Notes: generated from the letters alone by a model not told the origin. Counted from the first letter of the stretch, positions 37,218-49,303 are shown. The stretch: DNA of 64,000 nt from Proteus vulgaris (GCA_901472505.1 LR590468.1:3757501-3821500); one strand, 5' to 3'. Program-made: numbers and translations.

Positions 37218-38183
37218 ATGATTATTTATTCAATACGTCGATTACTTTTATTACTTGTGACACTGTTCTTTTTGTCACTAGTGAGTTTTAGCTTGAGCTA
37301 TTACACACCAAATGGCCCATTAAGTGGGGCATCACTAACCGATGCCTACTTTTTTTATGCCCACAATATGATCCATTTCGATTTTGGCATTTCCTCTATT
37401 AATGGAGAACCTATTAAAACGCAATTAATCGAAGCTCTGCCGGCCACAATGGAACTTTGCACATTAGCTTTTCTTTTCGCTCTAATAGTGGGCATTCCCG
37501 CGGGGATTATTGCGGGTGTTTGGCGTAATAAATCCGCTGATATTATTATCAGCAACTTTGCTCTATTAGGCTTTTCTGTGCCAGTGTTTGGACTTGCGTT
37601 ATTATTAACACTTTTCTTCTCGTTAAAATTAGGTTGGCTTCCTGTTTCAGGTCGTATTGATTTACTTTATAACTTGCAGCCTATTACGGGTATTGCATTA
37701 GTTGATGCTTGGCTATCTGATTCACCTTATCGCCAACAAATGATAATGAATGTATTACACCATCTGATTTTACCTGTAACAACACTTGCTATTGCCCCCA
37801 CAACCGAAGTTATTCGATTAATGCGCAATAGTACGGAAGAAATTATGTCAGAAAACTACGTAAAGGCAGCCGCAACTCGAGGCCTCTCACGTTTTACAAT
37901 TATTCGTCGTCATATTCTTCATAATGCTTTACCCCCCATCATCCCTAAATTAGGCTTACAATTCTCCACCATGCTTACACTGACCATGGTGACAGAAATC
38001 GTATTTAACTGGCCGGGACTCGGTCGCTGGTTAGTCACTGCAATCCGCCAACAAGACTACTCTGCTATTTCTGCAGGTGTAATGTTAGTGGGTTCAATGG
38101 TTATTATTGTCAACGTCTTATCAGATATTGTAGGCGCAATGAGTAACCCAATGAAACACAAGGTGGGATATGCCTTTAGATAG
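37218..38183 (+). CDS. sapB: Peptide ABC transporter permease SapB
   Basis: This 321-residue inner-membrane permease of the DppB/OppB type has six predicted helices. The cytoplasmic loop EAA motif is in [20 protein letters not shown] (about 214-233), where the ATPases SapD and SapF dock. E. coli SapB is also 321. The start is 3 bases after sapA and the 3' end overlaps sapC by 14 bases, so sapABCDF forms one transcript. It works with SapA, C, D and F. Confidence 0.96.
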   Translation: MIIYSIRRLLLLLVTLFFLSLVSFSLSYYTPNGPLSGASLTDAYFFYAHNMIHFDFGISSINGEPIKTQLIEALPATMELCTLAFLFALIVGIPAGIIAGVWRNKSADIIISNFALLGFSVPVFGLALLLTLFFSLKLGWLPVSGRIDLLYNLQPITGIALVDAWLSDSPYRQQMIMNVLHHLILPVTTLAIAPTTEVIRLMRNSTEEIMSENYVKAAATRGLSRFTIIRRHILHNALPPIIPKLGLQFSTMLTLTMVTEIVFNWPGLGRWLVTAIRQQDYSAISAGVMLVGSMVIIVNVLSDIVGAMSNPMKHKVGYAFR

Positions 38184-39063
38184 CCAATTTTATAAAGAGA
38201 AAAAAACACCGACACCCGCGGCTGTGATTTGGCAGTGTTTTTCTAAAGATGTTATCTCAATGGTAGGGTTTTATGGTGTTCTTTTTCTCTTAATATTAAG
38301 TATCGTAGGCCCTTATATTGCGCCTTATGCTCTTGACCAACAGTTTTTTGGTCATCAATTAACACCACCATCTTGGTATCAAAATGGGAACGTTTCTTAT
38401 TTTTTTGGTACAGACGACTTAGGCCGAGATGTTTTTAGTCGAATTTTAATTGGGACAAGTATGACCTTTGGCGGTGCATTTATTGTCACCTTTGCTGCAA
38501 CGTTAATGGGATTAATCATCGGCTGTTTTGCGGGAATGACCCATGGTTTAAAATCAGCCATTCTCAATCATATATTAGATACATTATTATCGATTCCATC
38601 ACTACTTCTGGCTATTATTGTTGTCGCTTTTGTGGGAACAAGCCTTGGTCATGCCATGATAGCAATTTGGTTAGCATTGTTGCCGCGCTTAGTTAGAATG
38701 ATTTATTCTGCGGTTAATGATGAATTAAATAAAGAATATGTCATTGCATCTCGCCTTGATGGTGCATCAAATATTTCAATTTTATGGTATACCGTACTAC
38801 CTAATATTACGCCTGTATTGGTTTCTGAATTAACACGTGCTTTCTCGATTGCTATTCTTGATATTACCGCATTAGGCTTCCTCAATTTAGGTGCTCAGCT
38901 CCCTTCTCCGGAATGGGGCGCAATGTTAGGTGATTCATTAGAGTTAATTTATGTCGCGCCTTGGACAGTCTTAATTCCAGGCGCCACTATTATGATAAGC
39001 GTTTTACTGGTGAACCTTTTAGGTGATGGTTTACAGCGTGCAATAAATGAGGGAGTTGAATAA
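38170..39063 (+). CDS. sapC: Peptide ABC transporter permease SapC
   Basis: This 297-residue permease of the DppC/OppC type has an N-terminal helix near 28-50 and five further helices. [20 protein letters not shown] (about 77-96) is the typical DppC motif. The EAA loop reads [20 protein letters not shown] (about 190-209). Length fits E. coli SapC (296). It overlaps sapB by 14 bases and sapD by one base (TAATG). Confidence 0.96.
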   Translation: MPLDSQFYKEKKTPTPAAVIWQCFSKDVISMVGFYGVLFLLILSIVGPYIAPYALDQQFFGHQLTPPSWYQNGNVSYFFGTDDLGRDVFSRILIGTSMTFGGAFIVTFAATLMGLIIGCFAGMTHGLKSAILNHILDTLLSIPSLLLAIIVVAFVGTSLGHAMIAIWLALLPRLVRMIYSAVNDELNKEYVIASRLDGASNISILWYTVLPNITPVLVSELTRAFSIAILDITALGFLNLGAQLPSPEWGAMLGDSLELIYVAPWTVLIPGATIMISVLLVNLLGDGLQRAINEGVE

Positions 39064-40064
39064 TGCCTTTATTAGATATACGCAATTTAACCATTGAATT
39101 TATGACGCCTGATGGCCCAGTAAAAGCTGTAGACCGTGTTTCTATTACCTTAAATGAAAGTGAAGTCAGAGGGCTTGTTGGCGAGTCTGGATCGGGTAAA
39201 AGCTTAATTGCGAAAGCTATTTGCGGTGTTACGAAGGATAATATCAGTGTAACAGCAGACCGCTTCCGCTTTGATGATATTGATTTACTTAAATTATCGC
39301 CAAGAGCTCGACGCCGTGTCATCGGTCATAATATTTCAATGATTTTCCAAGAGCCACAATCCTGTCTTGATCCGGCGACGAAGATTGAACAACAACTAAT
39401 ACAAGCCATTCCTGGTTGGACATTTAAGGGGCATTGGTGGCAACGCTTTCATTGGCGAAAACGTCGTGCAATTGAACTATTGCATCGTGTGGGTATTAAA
39501 GATCACAAAGATATTATGCGCAGTTACCCTTATGAATTGACAGAAGGTGAATGCCAAAAAGTAATGATTGCTATTGCCATTGCAAATCAGCCTCGATTGC
39601 TGATTGCCGATGAACCCACTAACGCAATGGAACCCGCAACACAAACACAAATCTTTCGTTTACTCACTCGACTCAATCAAAATAATAATATGACTATTCT
39701 TTTGATTAGTCATGATTTGCAATGGATGAGTAAATTAGCAAACAAAATTACAGTTATGTATTGTGGTCAAACTGTTGAAACAGCCTCTCCTGATGAGCTA
39801 TTAGTGACACCTTATCACCCTTATACTCAAGCATTGATACGCTCTATTCCCGATTTTACCAATTCATTGGCACATAAGAGCCGTTTAAATACATTACCTG
39901 GAGCAATACCTTCGCTTGAACATCTGCCTGTAGGTTGTCGTTTAGGCCCTCGTTGCCCATATGCACAGCGCCAATGCATTGAAGCACCTCGGTTACGTTT
40001 ATTTAAAAACCATGCCGTGGCTTGTCATTTCCCGTTAAATGTGGAGCCAACAGATGTTCGATAA
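39063..40064 (+). CDS. sapD: Peptide ABC transporter ATP-binding protein SapD
   Basis: This 333-residue ABC ATPase has Walker A GESGSGKS (about 40-47), Walker [11 protein letters not shown] and the H-loop LLISHDLQ. The signature loop is LTEGECQKV, degenerate compared with LSGGQ; such a form is known in SapD. The C-terminal oligopeptide domain holds the Cys cluster [15 protein letters not shown], as in OppD/F proteins that can carry a cluster. It overlaps sapF by 11 bases. In E. coli SapD also links to Trk potassium uptake. Confidence 0.96.
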   Translation: MPLLDIRNLTIEFMTPDGPVKAVDRVSITLNESEVRGLVGESGSGKSLIAKAICGVTKDNISVTADRFRFDDIDLLKLSPRARRRVIGHNISMIFQEPQSCLDPATKIEQQLIQAIPGWTFKGHWWQRFHWRKRRAIELLHRVGIKDHKDIMRSYPYELTEGECQKVMIAIAIANQPRLLIADEPTNAMEPATQTQIFRLLTRLNQNNNMTILLISHDLQWMSKLANKITVMYCGQTVETASPDELLVTPYHPYTQALIRSIPDFTNSLAHKSRLNTLPGAIPSLEHLPVGCRLGPRCPYAQRQCIEAPRLRLFKNHAVACHFPLNVEPTDVR

Positions 40065-40863
40065 ACTACTTGAGGTAAAAAATCTTTCAAAAACATTTCG
40101 CTATCGCACGGGATTGTTTCGACGACAGCAATTAGAAGCCGTAAAACCTGTTAGTTTTACACTTGAACCCAAACAAACTTTAGCCATTATTGGTGCGAAT
40201 GGTTCAGGAAAATCTACATTAGCAAGAATGTTGTCGGGTGTGACAGAACCTACAGGCGGGGATATTTTTATTAATGGCCATCAACTGCATTTTGGTGATT
40301 ATCCTTATCGTAGTCAACGAATTAGAATGATATTTCAAGATCCCACTAATTCATTAAATCCTCGGCAACGTATAGGTCAAACATTAGATATCCCTTTACG
40401 ACTGAATACCAACTTAAGTGCAATTGAACGTGAAAAACGCATTTATCAAACATTACGACAAGTGGGGCTTTTACCTGAACATGCAAACTATTATCCCCAT
40501 ATGTTTGCATCCGGTCAGCGTCAACGAATTGCGCTTGCAAGAGCATTAATTTTACAACCTCAAGTGATTATTGCAGATGAAGCAATAGCATCACTAGATA
40601 TGTCTTTGCGCTCACAAATTATAAACTTAATGTTAGAACTGCAAGAGACACATGATATTGCCTATATTTATGTAACACAAAATTTAGGTATGACTAAACA
40701 TATTAGCGATAAAGTTATTGTGATGGATAATGGTGAAGTCGTTGAACGTGGTAACACAGCAGAAGTCCTCGCATCACCTTTGCATGAAGTCACGCGAAGA
40801 TTGGTTGCAAGTCATTTTGGTGAAGCCTTAACAGCCGAAGCTTGGCGTCAAGATTTGACTTAA
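40054..40863 (+). CDS. sapF: Peptide ABC transporter ATP-binding protein SapF
   Basis: This 269-residue ABC ATPase has Walker [10 protein letters not shown] (about 45-53), signature [12 protein letters not shown] (about 151) and Walker [13 protein letters not shown]. The ATG at 40054 ([20 protein letters not shown]) aligns with the start of E. coli SapF (268); an earlier start at 40039 was rejected. It pairs with SapD to drive SapBC. It is the last gene of the operon and a hairpin lies 45 bases beyond it. Confidence 0.96.
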   Translation: MFDKLLEVKNLSKTFRYRTGLFRRQQLEAVKPVSFTLEPKQTLAIIGANGSGKSTLARMLSGVTEPTGGDIFINGHQLHFGDYPYRSQRIRMIFQDPTNSLNPRQRIGQTLDIPLRLNTNLSAIEREKRIYQTLRQVGLLPEHANYYPHMFASGQRQRIALARALILQPQVIIADEAIASLDMSLRSQIINLMLELQETHDIAYIYVTQNLGMTKHISDKVIVMDNGEVVERGNTAEVLASPLHEVTRRLVASHFGEALTAEAWRQDLT

Positions 40864-40908
40864 GTATAAACAATATAATCCTAATATTAATTGAACATTA
40901 TTTCGCCC

Positions 40909-40940
40909 TTTCCCTTAACTCCTCGGAGGTGCTAGGGAAA
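40909..40940. other. Hairpin between sapF and fabI
   Basis: The inverted repeat TTTCCCT/AGGGAAA (40909-40915 and 40934-40940) encloses CTCCTCGGAG. There is no T run, so it is not a standard terminator. It may mark the sapF mRNA end or a fabI leader element. Confidence 0.45.
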
Positions 40941-41069
40941 TTAAACAAATTTACAAATGTCGTGGTAGAATCAGCCACGTTTATTAACAATAAGCGTGAT
41001 AACCTAACAGATAAATAAAACTGTGAATGATGTTATTATCGCGATTTACGAAAAAACAAGGATACAGCT

Positions 41070-41858
41070 ATGGGCTTTATGACCGGCAAACGCATTCTTA
41101 TTACTGGTGTTGCTAGTAAATTATCAATTGCTTATGGTATTGCCAAAGCTATGCGTGACCAAGGTGCAAAACTTGCATTTACTTACCAAAATGAAAAACT
41201 GAAACCACGCGTTGAAGAATTTGCAGCATCATTAGACTCCAATATTGTATTAGAGTGTGATGTGTCAAAAGACGAAAGCATCGATACCATGTATGCAGAA
41301 CTTGCAAAAGTTTGGCCGAAATACGATGGTTTTGTTCACTCTATCGGTTTTGCTCCTGCTGACCAATTAGATGGCGACTATGTTAATGCTGTAACTCGTG
41401 AAGGTTTTAAAATTGCTCACGATATTAGTGCATATAGCTTTGTTGCGATGGCAAAAGCAAGCCGTGAAATGCTAAATCCAAACTCTGCACTGTTAACTCT
41501 GACTTATTTAGGCGCTGAACGTGCAATTCCTAACTATAACGTTATGGGTCTGGCGAAAGCGTCTTTAGAAGCTAACGTACGTTACATGGCAAACGCCATG
41601 GGGCCTGAAGGTATTCGTGTTAACGGTATCTCTGCTGGTCCAATCCGTACATTAGCGGCATCTGGTATCAAAGACTTCCGTAAAATGTTAAGCCATTGCG
41701 AATCAGTAACCCCTCTGCGTCGCACTGTAACAACCGAAGATGTAGGTAATACTGCAGCATTCTTATGCTCTGACTTATCAGGCGGTATTACGGGTGAAAT
41801 CGTCCACGTTGATGGTGGCTTTAGCATCGCAGCAATGAATGAATTAGAACTAAAATAA
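41070..41858 (+). CDS. fabI: Enoyl-[acyl-carrier-protein] reductase (NADH) FabI
   Basis: This 262-residue short-chain dehydrogenase catalyses the last reduction of each fatty-acid elongation round. The nucleotide-binding start is [20 protein letters not shown]. The catalytic Tyr-x6-Lys is in [11 protein letters not shown] (about 156-163), with a second Tyr in [24 protein letters not shown] covers the triclosan-binding region. Length equals E. coli FabI (262). AAGGA lies upstream of the ATG. It follows the sap operon as in E. coli and has its own terminator. Confidence 0.98.
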   Translation: MGFMTGKRILITGVASKLSIAYGIAKAMRDQGAKLAFTYQNEKLKPRVEEFAASLDSNIVLECDVSKDESIDTMYAELAKVWPKYDGFVHSIGFAPADQLDGDYVNAVTREGFKIAHDISAYSFVAMAKASREMLNPNSALLTLTYLGAERAIPNYNVMGLAKASLEANVRYMANAMGPEGIRVNGISAGPIRTLAASGIKDFRKMLSHCESVTPLRRTVTTEDVGNTAAFLCSDLSGGITGEIVHVDGGFSIAAMNELELK

Positions 41859-41876
41859 TTCTATCGTTTAAATAAT

Positions 41877-41912
41877 AAAAGCCAGCCTAAAATCATTAAG
41901 GCTGGCTTTTTT
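41877..41912 (+). terminator. Terminator after fabI
   Basis: The stem AAAAGCCAGCCT/AGGCTGGCTTTT, followed by TTATG, lies 18 bases after the fabI stop. It is a strong Rho-independent terminator. Confidence 0.9.
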
Positions 41913-42164
41913 ATGAGAATAACATTCCTGCGTATATTCATTTCATCCTCCTTGTTAGATCTTTTTTAAGCTTTTTCTATATTTAATTATTTTGCTCTTT
42001 TATTGATGAATACCCACATTTCATCTTGTTTTCACTCTTTTTGAATTTTATATTTAGATCAATTACTTTTTAGATAAATTTAACTTTTGTTTTTTAGTTA
42101 ATTCCTATAATCTTCTTTCTCATTACAGATACAATAATCACATATTAATAAAAGGATTTAATGT
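41913..42164. other. AT-rich leader region of the DUF3592 gene
   Basis: There are about 250 bases with no gene. It should contain the promoter for the following gene; AAAGGA at 42151 is its ribosome site. Confidence 0.3.
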
Positions 42165-42866
42165 ATGAAGAAATTTAAATTCCTATTTTATCTTTTTGCC
42201 ATTATTGGCGTGGTTATTTTTGTCGTCGCTTTATTTGTTATTAAATCAGAATTACATTTAGTAAGAAATGGGATAGAAACAACGGGCGTTGTTATTGAGC
42301 TAAGTATTAATAAATCTTCCAATGATAGAAGCATTTATCATCCTATTATTCAATTTACTACTAAGGATAATAGAGAAATCATCTTTCGTTCACTAGAAGG
42401 AAGTAATCCATCACGTTTTCATCTTGGTGAAAACATTAGTATTATTTATCTTCCTGATGATCCTCAAAAGGCAACAATTAACAACTTTTTAGGCTTATAT
42501 GGTGCAGGCACTATATTAGGTGTTTTTGGACTGATATTTGCCACAATAGGTCTTATCCCTTTGTATTTTATGCGAAGAAGAGCCAATAGAGATCAACGAT
42601 TGATACGTGATGGTATGCCCATTAATGTGAAAATATCTGAGATTATTATTAATAATAATATTCGTATTAATCACCGATCTCCTTATCAAATCATTGCAGA
42701 TTACCATGATACATTAAACAATCGTTTAATTCGTTATAAAAGTGGCTATCTCTTTTTTGATCCCACGCCTTATATTAATAAAGAGCTGATTACAGTCTAT
42801 GTAGACAAAAGAAACCCCAAGATTTATTACCTTGATATTTCTTTTCTACCATCATTTGAAGAATGA
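42165..42866 (+). CDS. DUF3592 domain membrane protein
   Basis: This 233-residue protein has two membrane helices, at about 5-27 and 106-132. The DUF3592 region between them carries NGIETTGVVIELSINKSSND and YHPIIQFTTKDNREI. A second, similar half follows (MPINVKISEIIINNNIRI, YQIIADYHD), suggesting an internal duplication. Function of the family is unknown. It is a single gene, AT-rich, between fabI and gst. Confidence 0.78.
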   Translation: MKKFKFLFYLFAIIGVVIFVVALFVIKSELHLVRNGIETTGVVIELSINKSSNDRSIYHPIIQFTTKDNREIIFRSLEGSNPSRFHLGENISIIYLPDDPQKATINNFLGLYGAGTILGVFGLIFATIGLIPLYFMRRRANRDQRLIRDGMPINVKISEIIINNNIRINHRSPYQIIADYHDTLNNRLIRYKSGYLFFDPTPYINKELITVYVDKRNPKIYYLDISFLPSFEE

Positions 42867-42990
42867 TAATTAAATAAGCTTATATAGACTTAATATAAAG
42901 AAAAATTATTTTCTGATAATTTCATCAATTATCAGCCTTGTTCACAGATTTACAAAAGCCTTTTCCATTCGCATCATTTGAGTTTGCTAA

Positions 42991-43695
<705 letters not shown>

Positions 43696-43714
43696 TCCTT
43701 GATCCTTTTAAATT

Positions 43715-43757
43715 AAAATAGCTCAAGTAAAATCAATTTGCCTGAGCTATTTTCTTT
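43715..43757. terminator. Terminator after gst
   Basis: The perfect arms AAAATAGCTCA (43715-43725) and TGAGCTATTTT (43743-43753) are followed by CTTTT, 20 bases after the gst stop. Confidence 0.85.
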
Positions 43758-43860
43758 TAAACACACAGAAAATAAATGTGGTTATCTAAAGTAATACACT
43801 TTCATATCTGTATCTAAAAAGTACTCAAGGAAATTACGTTACTGAATAATGGGATATTGC

Positions 43861-44322
43861 ATGCTTCAAGTTTCAACTTACTTAAAAATAAAAGATAATT
43901 TTATTAATATCAATGAATATAATGGTTTATTAAAAGATAGTTTTTATATTGAAGGTGCCATAGAATTATCTATTTATAATACCAAAGTAATCGATATAGG
44001 CATGTGGGATTATGTTGACCAATTATGGAGCTATCTAATCGAAGGTTTAGTTAAAATAAATGAAAACAAAGAATTTAAAGCAAATTTTCCTGACCAACCT
44101 ATTGAAATAAAATTTCAGCCTATCAATGACAATGTGCTGATTACTATCACCGCTAACGAACCCCAAAAAGCTTTTATTAAAAAAGAGCTGTTTATAAAGA
44201 CAATGGCATTACATGCACAAGACTTCTTTAATAAGTTGGTAACCTTTAAAGGTATTGTGCTTAATGATTATGCTATTGATTTTCAAAATATAAAAAACTT
44301 ACTAAAAAACGGAAACTATTAA
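43861..44322 (+). CDS. Hypothetical cytosolic protein, unknown family
   Basis: This protein has 153 residues (157 with the ATG at 43849). There is no signal or membrane segment. Predicted mixed alpha/beta with WDYVDQLWSYLIEGLVKINE and AFIKKELFIKTMALHAQDFF helices. I prefer 43861 because GGGA lies 7 bases upstream. The size, acidity and lone position next to housekeeping genes resemble small immunity-like or accessory proteins, but no evidence links it to a toxin. I do not recognise the family. Confidence 0.55.
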   Translation: MLQVSTYLKIKDNFININEYNGLLKDSFYIEGAIELSIYNTKVIDIGMWDYVDQLWSYLIEGLVKINENKEFKANFPDQPIEIKFQPINDNVLITITANEPQKAFIKKELFIKTMALHAQDFFNKLVTFKGIVLNDYAIDFQNIKNLLKNGNY

Positions 44323-44340
44323 GCCTCCGTTCTTGTTTTT
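44308..44340 (+). terminator. Terminator after the 43.9-kb hypothetical gene
   Basis: The short stem AACGGA/TCCGTT (44308-44313 and 44326-44331), starting inside the last codons, is followed by CTTGTTTTT. It is a probable Rho-independent terminator. Confidence 0.6.
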
Positions 44341-44361
44341 ATTAGATGCGTTTTATTGCAA

Positions 44362-45231
44362 TTAATCTATCTGTGTTGCGCAGAATCGATGTGTTGGATG
44401 TACCATTTGATCTTGAGCAGCAACGAGTTGCAGTTCGTACTCATTCATTTCTTTTGTTTTTAGCATCACTTCATAAACCGCTGCTGCAACATGCTCTAAT
44501 GCGGTTTGTAACTCAACACCTTTAAGTAAATCCACCAACATTAAACCACTTGTTAAATCACCGACACCGACAGGCTGACGCTCACCAAAATCGACTAACG
44601 GACGACTAACATGCCAGCTATGTTCTGCAGTGACTAACAGCATTTCAAAGCGATCATGTCGATAACCCGCTCGTGATAAATGTTTTACTAATACAATTTT
44701 AGGACCTTGATTACATAAACCACGAGCCGCATTTACACACTCATCAACGCTATTAAGTGTTTTACCACCACTCAAGGTTTCAAGCTCTAATAAATTAGGT
44801 GCAATGATATCACTAATAGGCAATGCTTCTTCACACAGTACACCGGAAACGGCAGGCGGTACAATACAACCTTTTTCAGGATGCCCCATTACAGGATCAC
44901 AAAAATACCATGCGTCAGGATTAGCTTGTTTTACTTTTTTAACAATATCAACAATGCGTAAGCCTTGTTCGGCTGAACCTAAATAACCACTTAATACCGC
45001 ATCACATTGTGAGAGTTTACCGATTGCAGCAATACCATCAACGATTTCAGTAATATGTTCTGCTGACATCACACAACCCGTCCATTTTTCTGGATATTGT
45101 GTGTGGTTTGAAAATTGCACAGTATTTAAAGGCCAAACGTTCACACCCATCCGACGCATTGGAAACTCAGAAGCACTGTTACCAGCATGACCGAATACAA
45201 CATGTGATTGAATAGAGAGTATATTTTTCAT
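44362..45231 (-). CDS. pdxY: Pyridoxal kinase PdxY
   Basis: This 289-residue ribokinase-fold enzyme phosphorylates pyridoxal to PLP in the vitamin B6 salvage pathway. Visible are [20 protein letters not shown] (substrate loop), the [13 protein letters not shown] segment, [13 protein letters not shown] (about 121-133) and the C-terminal [15 protein letters not shown], whose Asp is the catalytic base. Length is as in E. coli (287). It works with pdxH two genes away. It is transcribed after tyrS, from which a terminator separates it. Confidence 0.96.
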   Translation of the reverse strand: MKNILSIQSHVVFGHAGNSASEFPMRRMGVNVWPLNTVQFSNHTQYPEKWTGCVMSAEHITEIVDGIAAIGKLSQCDAVLSGYLGSAEQGLRIVDIVKKVKQANPDAWYFCDPVMGHPEKGCIVPPAVSGVLCEEALPISDIIAPNLLELETLSGGKTLNSVDECVNAARGLCNQGPKIVLVKHLSRAGYRHDRFEMLLVTAEHSWHVSRPLVDFGERQPVGVGDLTSGLMLVDLLKGVELQTALEHVAAAVYEVMLKTKEMNEYELQLVAAQDQMVHPTHRFCATQID

Positions 45232-45316
45232 GACATAAACCGATTATTGTGAATACACACAACACCCAAGCTTTATCATCATAGGCGAGGTATATACGTT
45301 ATTTATTGTTATTAAG

Positions 45317-45348
45317 AAAAAGGGCAACTCACTGGCTGCCCTTTTTTA
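45317..45348. terminator. Terminator at the tyrS 3' end
   Basis: The stem AAAAAGGGCA/TGCCCTTTTT, with about ten loop bases, has A and T tails on either side. It lies just beyond the tyrS stop and separates it from pdxY. Confidence 0.85.
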
Positions 45349-45355
45349 CTGTCAA

Positions 45356-46630
45356 TTATTTCCAGATAACAAGGCAGTAGTGTTTTTTACCGCGACGTAA
45401 AATAGAATAATGACCAAATAAGAAATCTTTTTCTTCAAAGACGTATTCAGGATTGTCTTGTTTTTCGCCGTTAATCGAAACAGCGTTAGAGCCAATCATT
45501 GTACGAGCCTGACCACGAGAAGGAACTAATTCTGCGTTAACCAGCGCTTGTTGCAAATCACTGCCTTTTTCTAACTCAATTGTTGGCATACCGTCTTGTG
45601 CTAATTGTTCAAGATCAGCTTGTGTTAAGTCAGCAATTGCACCAGAGAATAAGCTTTCTGTAATACGTTTAGCAGCAATTAAACCCTCTTCACCATGAAC
45701 TAAGCGGGTTACTTGTTCTGCTAATACACGTTGCGCACGAGGTGCTTGACCGCTACTCTTATCTTCTTCTTCAAGCGCATTAATCTCTTCAATGCTCATG
45801 AATGTAAAGAATTTTAAGAAACGATAAACGTCAGCATCTGCGGTATTGATCCAGAACTGATAGAATTTGTATGGACTTGTTTTCTTAGGATCTAACCAAA
45901 CCGCACCACCTTCTGTTTTACCAAATTTAGTTCCGTCAGACTTAGTAATTAAAGGTACGGTCATACCAAATACTTGTTTCTGATTGAAACGACGGGTTAA
46001 ATCGATACCTGAAGTGATGTTACCCCATTGATCAGAACCACCGATCTGTAATTCAACACCTAAATGCGTATTTAATGACGCAAAGTCATAAGCTTGTAAT
46101 AGGTTATAGGCGAATTCAGTAAAAGAGATACCCACATCGTCACGGTTTAAACGCTGTTTAACCGCTTCTTTGTTGATCATTTGGTTCACAGAGAAGTGTT
46201 TACCGATATCACGCAGGAATGTCAGCACATCCATTTGACCAAACCAGTCATAGTTGTTTGCTAATTCCGCACTGTTTTCACCACTGTCGAAATCTAAGAA
46301 AGGTGACACTTGTTTACGAATTTTTTCTACCCATTCGTGAACAGTATCTTGGGTATTCAGTTTGCGCTCGGTGGCTTTAAAACTAGGATCACCAATCAGA
46401 CCCGTTGCACCACCCACCAACGCCACAGGCTTATGCCCGGCTAGTTGGAATCGTTTTAAACACAGCAAAGGAACCAAATGCCCCAAATGCAGGCTATCAG
46501 CGGTAGGATCGAAGCCACAATAGAGAGCGATAGGACCTTGCTCCAAACGCTCTACTAAAGCTGCCTCATCCGTGACCTGAGCGATTAGCCCACGCTCCTG
46601 CAATTGTGTGATTAGGTTCTTGCTAGACAT
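45356..46630 (-). CDS. tyrS: Tyrosyl-tRNA synthetase
   Basis: This 424-residue class I synthetase charges tRNA-Tyr. It shows the HIGH-type motif in [12 protein letters not shown] (about residues 43-54), the KMSKS-type loop KFGKTEGG, the [20 protein letters not shown] tyrosine pocket and a C-terminal S4 RNA-binding domain (about 355-424). Using the ATG at 46630 ([15 protein letters not shown]) gives exactly the E. coli length; the 46642 start would add four residues. pdxH lies upstream on the same strand after 132 bases, as in E. coli. Confidence 0.98.
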   Translation of the reverse strand: MSSKNLITQLQERGLIAQVTDEAALVERLEQGPIALYCGFDPTADSLHLGHLVPLLCLKRFQLAGHKPVALVGGATGLIGDPSFKATERKLNTQDTVHEWVEKIRKQVSPFLDFDSGENSAELANNYDWFGQMDVLTFLRDIGKHFSVNQMINKEAVKQRLNRDDVGISFTEFAYNLLQAYDFASLNTHLGVELQIGGSDQWGNITSGIDLTRRFNQKQVFGMTVPLITKSDGTKFGKTEGGAVWLDPKKTSPYKFYQFWINTADADVYRFLKFFTFMSIEEINALEEEDKSSGQAPRAQRVLAEQVTRLVHGEEGLIAAKRITESLFSGAIADLTQADLEQLAQDGMPTIELEKGSDLQQALVNAELVPSRGQARTMIGSNAVSINGEKQDNPEYVFEEKDFLFGHYSILRRGKKHYCLVIWK

Positions 46631-46762
46631 CAATGACTCCATCGGTTTATTGTTTTTTGTCTATTTAAAATATAAGTTAAACATAAGTGGTATAGCATAA
46701 AGCGCCACTACATTAAGTACCAGTAGAAAAAGACTTTTTAGTGCAAAATTATCAGCGCATCA

Positions 46763-47416
46763 TTAAGGCGCTAATCGCTCAATGTCCCATCCTTGTGGTG
46801 ATTTTTGGTAGATAAAACGATCGTGTAGACGGTTTTCCCGTCCTTGCCAAAATTCAACAGACTCAAAGGTCACACGGTATCCCCCCCAGAAACTCGGTAA
46901 TGGAACTTCCCCATTTTGAAATTTCTGCTTTAATTCCATAAATTTGCTTTCTAACACACCTCTTGCAGAGATGCGAGAAGACTGTTGAGAAGCCCAAGCC
47001 GCAATTTGACTGTCTTTAGGGCGACTATGGAAGTATTTCAGAACTTCAATAGGCGAAAGTTTTTCCGCTTTCCCTAAAAAACAGACTTGTCTTTCTAAGG
47101 GATACCAAGGGAATAACAAACTAACTCGTTGATTATGTTCTAAATGCGTTGCCTTACGACTGCCTAAGTTAGTGTAAAAGACTAATCCATGCTCATCAAA
47201 GTGTTTTAATAACACAATACGTTGATAAGGTTGTCCATTTTCATCGACAGTTGCAACACACATCGCTGTAGGATCACTTAAACGTGCTTCACAAGCCTGT
47301 TTTAGCCATTTTTCAAACAATACCAATGGCTGTTCTGTTAATTCATGACGTCGTAATCCACCTTTCATATATTCACGACGTAAATCAGCAACATCAATAA
47401 AATCAAGATCTGTCAT
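46763..47416 (-). CDS. pdxH: Pyridoxine/pyridoxamine 5'-phosphate oxidase
   Basis: This 217-residue FMN flavoenzyme makes PLP from PNP or PMP. Visible are the substrate/FMN loop [59 protein letters not shown] C-terminal sequence (positions about 178-203) and the terminal RLAP. Length matches E. coli PdxH (218). It lies between anmK and tyrS on the same strand. It is functionally paired with nearby pdxY. Confidence 0.97.
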   Translation of the reverse strand: MTDLDFIDVADLRREYMKGGLRRHELTEQPLVLFEKWLKQACEARLSDPTAMCVATVDENGQPYQRIVLLKHFDEHGLVFYTNLGSRKATHLEHNQRVSLLFPWYPLERQVCFLGKAEKLSPIEVLKYFHSRPKDSQIAAWASQQSSRISARGVLESKFMELKQKFQNGEVPLPSFWGGYRVTFESVEFWQGRENRLHDRFIYQKSPQGWDIERLAP

Positions 47417-47459
47417 TTTTCACTCTCTCTTTTGAGAAACTACGTTCAGCATATCACGC

Positions 47460-48572
47460 TTAACAAGGATTTGTAGGGTAAATCGCCCCTAAAACAGTTT
47501 CTCTTGATGCCCCTGTAACAGAAGGTAAATTTCCAGATTCATTTGCAATAGTTCTCGCAGCGAGCCAAGCAAAAGCAAGGGCTTCCATATCATCACCACT
47601 TAAACCATATTTATCTGTCGGTGCCACTTCTGTTCCCGGTAGTAATGACGCTAAACGATGCATAATTTGCCCGTTTCTAGCCCCACCGCCACAAACTAAA
47701 AGACGTTCGCATCCCCCATTTAATTGTATCTGTTGCACAATACTTATCGCGGTTAATTCAACTAAAGTGGCTTGTACATCTTCGGGAAAAACATTAGGTA
47801 CTCTTGCTAAATGATAGTTTAGCCATTGTGTATTGAAATATTCCCGCCCTGTACTTTTAGGCGCTGAACGAGAAAAATAAGGATCAGACAGCATATCTTT
47901 TAATAATGCAGTATTCACTTTTCCTGTTGCTGCCCATTGTCCATTATCATCATAAGGCGTTTGATTATGTATCCAGTTCCAGCTATCTAACAACATATTG
48001 CCGGGACCTGTATCATAGCCTTTTACTGCAACACCCGGTAATAACAATGAAATATTGGCAATTCCACCAATATTTAAAATAATATGCTTCTCAATAGAAT
48101 GTCCTAATACCGCAAGGTGAAAAGCAGGGACTAAAGGTGCACCTTGTCCACCATATGCAATATCTCGGCGACGGAAATCACCGACAGTGGTAATTCCTGT
48201 TAATGCAGCCACACGGTTGTTGTCGCCAATTTGCATAGTAAATGGCATATCACTTTCAGGTTCATGCCAGACCGTTTGTCCATGGCACCCTATTGCTGTA
48301 ATGTCGCTTGCACTGAGTTTTACTTTTGCAAGTAATTCTCTAATTGCTTGAGCATAGAGTTCTCCTAGTTGTGCATCTAATAAGCCGAGTTCATGTAAAG
48401 TAGTCGGTTGTCCTTGGCAAACAGCTAGAATGCGTTGACGTAGAAGTTGTGGATAAGGCAGAAAATGAGTTTCTTGTTGTGCAACAAATTTATTGTTGAT
48501 TGCAGCTAATACAACATCAACACCATCTAAGCTTGTGCCAGACATCACGCCAATGTACCGCCCCGCTCTCAT
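47460..48572 (-). CDS. anmK: Anhydro-N-acetylmuramic acid kinase
   Basis: This 370-residue sugar kinase of the ASKHA superfamily opens and phosphorylates anhydroMurNAc during murein recycling. Visible are [16 protein letters not shown] (phosphate-binding start), [26 protein letters not shown] and [11 protein letters not shown]. The ATG at 48572 ([14 protein letters not shown]) has AAAGGAAAAG upstream. The in-frame 48602 start would add ten residues. It links functionally with MppA, also in cell-wall recycling. slyB is divergent, as in E. coli. Confidence 0.96.
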   Translation of the reverse strand: MRAGRYIGVMSGTSLDGVDVVLAAINNKFVAQQETHFLPYPQLLRQRILAVCQGQPTTLHELGLLDAQLGELYAQAIRELLAKVKLSASDITAIGCHGQTVWHEPESDMPFTMQIGDNNRVAALTGITTVGDFRRRDIAYGGQGAPLVPAFHLAVLGHSIEKHIILNIGGIANISLLLPGVAVKGYDTGPGNMLLDSWNWIHNQTPYDDNGQWAATGKVNTALLKDMLSDPYFSRSAPKSTGREYFNTQWLNYHLARVPNVFPEDVQATLVELTAISIVQQIQLNGGCERLLVCGGGARNGQIMHRLASLLPGTEVAPTDKYGLSGDDMEALAFAWLAARTIANESGNLPSVTGASRETVLGAIYPTNPC

Positions 48573-48792
48573 GTTCTTTTCCTTATAATCAAGATGATGC
48601 AAATTTTTAACATATAATGTTATATTCTTTTTTTCAGAAAGCTCTTCTGTTTCTACTACCAGCCTTTACTATATAGTAAGCTATATATTATTAAAATCAG
48701 TGTCGACATAAGCAAAAAATAGTCTATAACTGATATTAGACAACATTGGTATAACCTGAACAATTTACCTCAGGTTTTCTTTAGGAGTAACT
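48573..48792. other. Divergent promoter region anmK/slyB
   Basis: These 220 bases separate the divergent anmK and slyB starts. The slyB ribosome site AGGAG is at 48783-48787. I see no certain PhoP box. Confidence 0.4.
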
Positions 48793-49260
48793 ATGTTTAA
48801 GCATTTACTTATTGGTCTTTTTACAATGACTGTTCTTACTGGTTGTGTGAACACAAGCTCATTATCAGGTGACACTTACACTGCAAATCAAGCAAAACAA
48901 GCTCAAAATATTACATATGGTACGATTGTTTCAGTTCGTTCAGTTAATATTCAAGCAGGTAGCGATGAGAATATCTTAGGTGCCATTGGTGGTGCTGTTC
49001 TTGGTGGTATGTTAGGTAACACAATCGGGGGTGGTACAGGTCGTAACCTAGCAACAGCGGCTGGCGCAATCGCGGGAGGAATGGCTGGACAACAAGCACA
49101 AGGCGCATTAAACACAACGAAAGGTGTCCAAATCGAAGTTCGTTTAGATAGCGGTAAAACCGTCGCTATCGTTCAAAAAGCAGATAATACTGTTTATAGC
49201 CAAGGTCAACGTGTTGCTGTCATTGGTAATGGAAATAATTTAACTGTATCTCCTCGTTAA
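48793..49260 (+). CDS. slyB: Outer membrane lipoprotein SlyB
   Basis: This 155-residue lipoprotein has a lipobox LTGC with Cys17. The glycine-zipper domain ILGAIGGAVLGGMLGNTIGG through AAGAIAGGMAGQQAQGAL (about 60-107) can insert in membranes, and a small C-terminal beta domain follows. SlyB binds lipopolysaccharide and stabilises outer-membrane proteins under PhoPQ-inducing stress in relatives. Length equals E. coli SlyB (155). A strong terminator follows and slyA lies convergent beyond it. Confidence 0.97.
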   Translation: MFKHLLIGLFTMTVLTGCVNTSSLSGDTYTANQAKQAQNITYGTIVSVRSVNIQAGSDENILGAIGGAVLGGMLGNTIGGGTGRNLATAAGAIAGGMAGQQAQGALNTTKGVQIEVRLDSGKTVAIVQKADNTVYSQGQRVAVIGNGNNLTVSPR

Positions 49261-49270
49261 TTGAGGATAA

Positions 49271-49303
49271 AAAACAGGCAACATTAGGTTGCCTGTTTTA
49301 TTT
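49271..49303 (+). terminator. Terminator after slyB
   Basis: The perfect 12-bp stem AAAACAGGCAAC/GTTGCCTGTTTT, loop ATTAG, plus ATTT lies 10 bases after the slyB stop. Confidence 0.92.
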
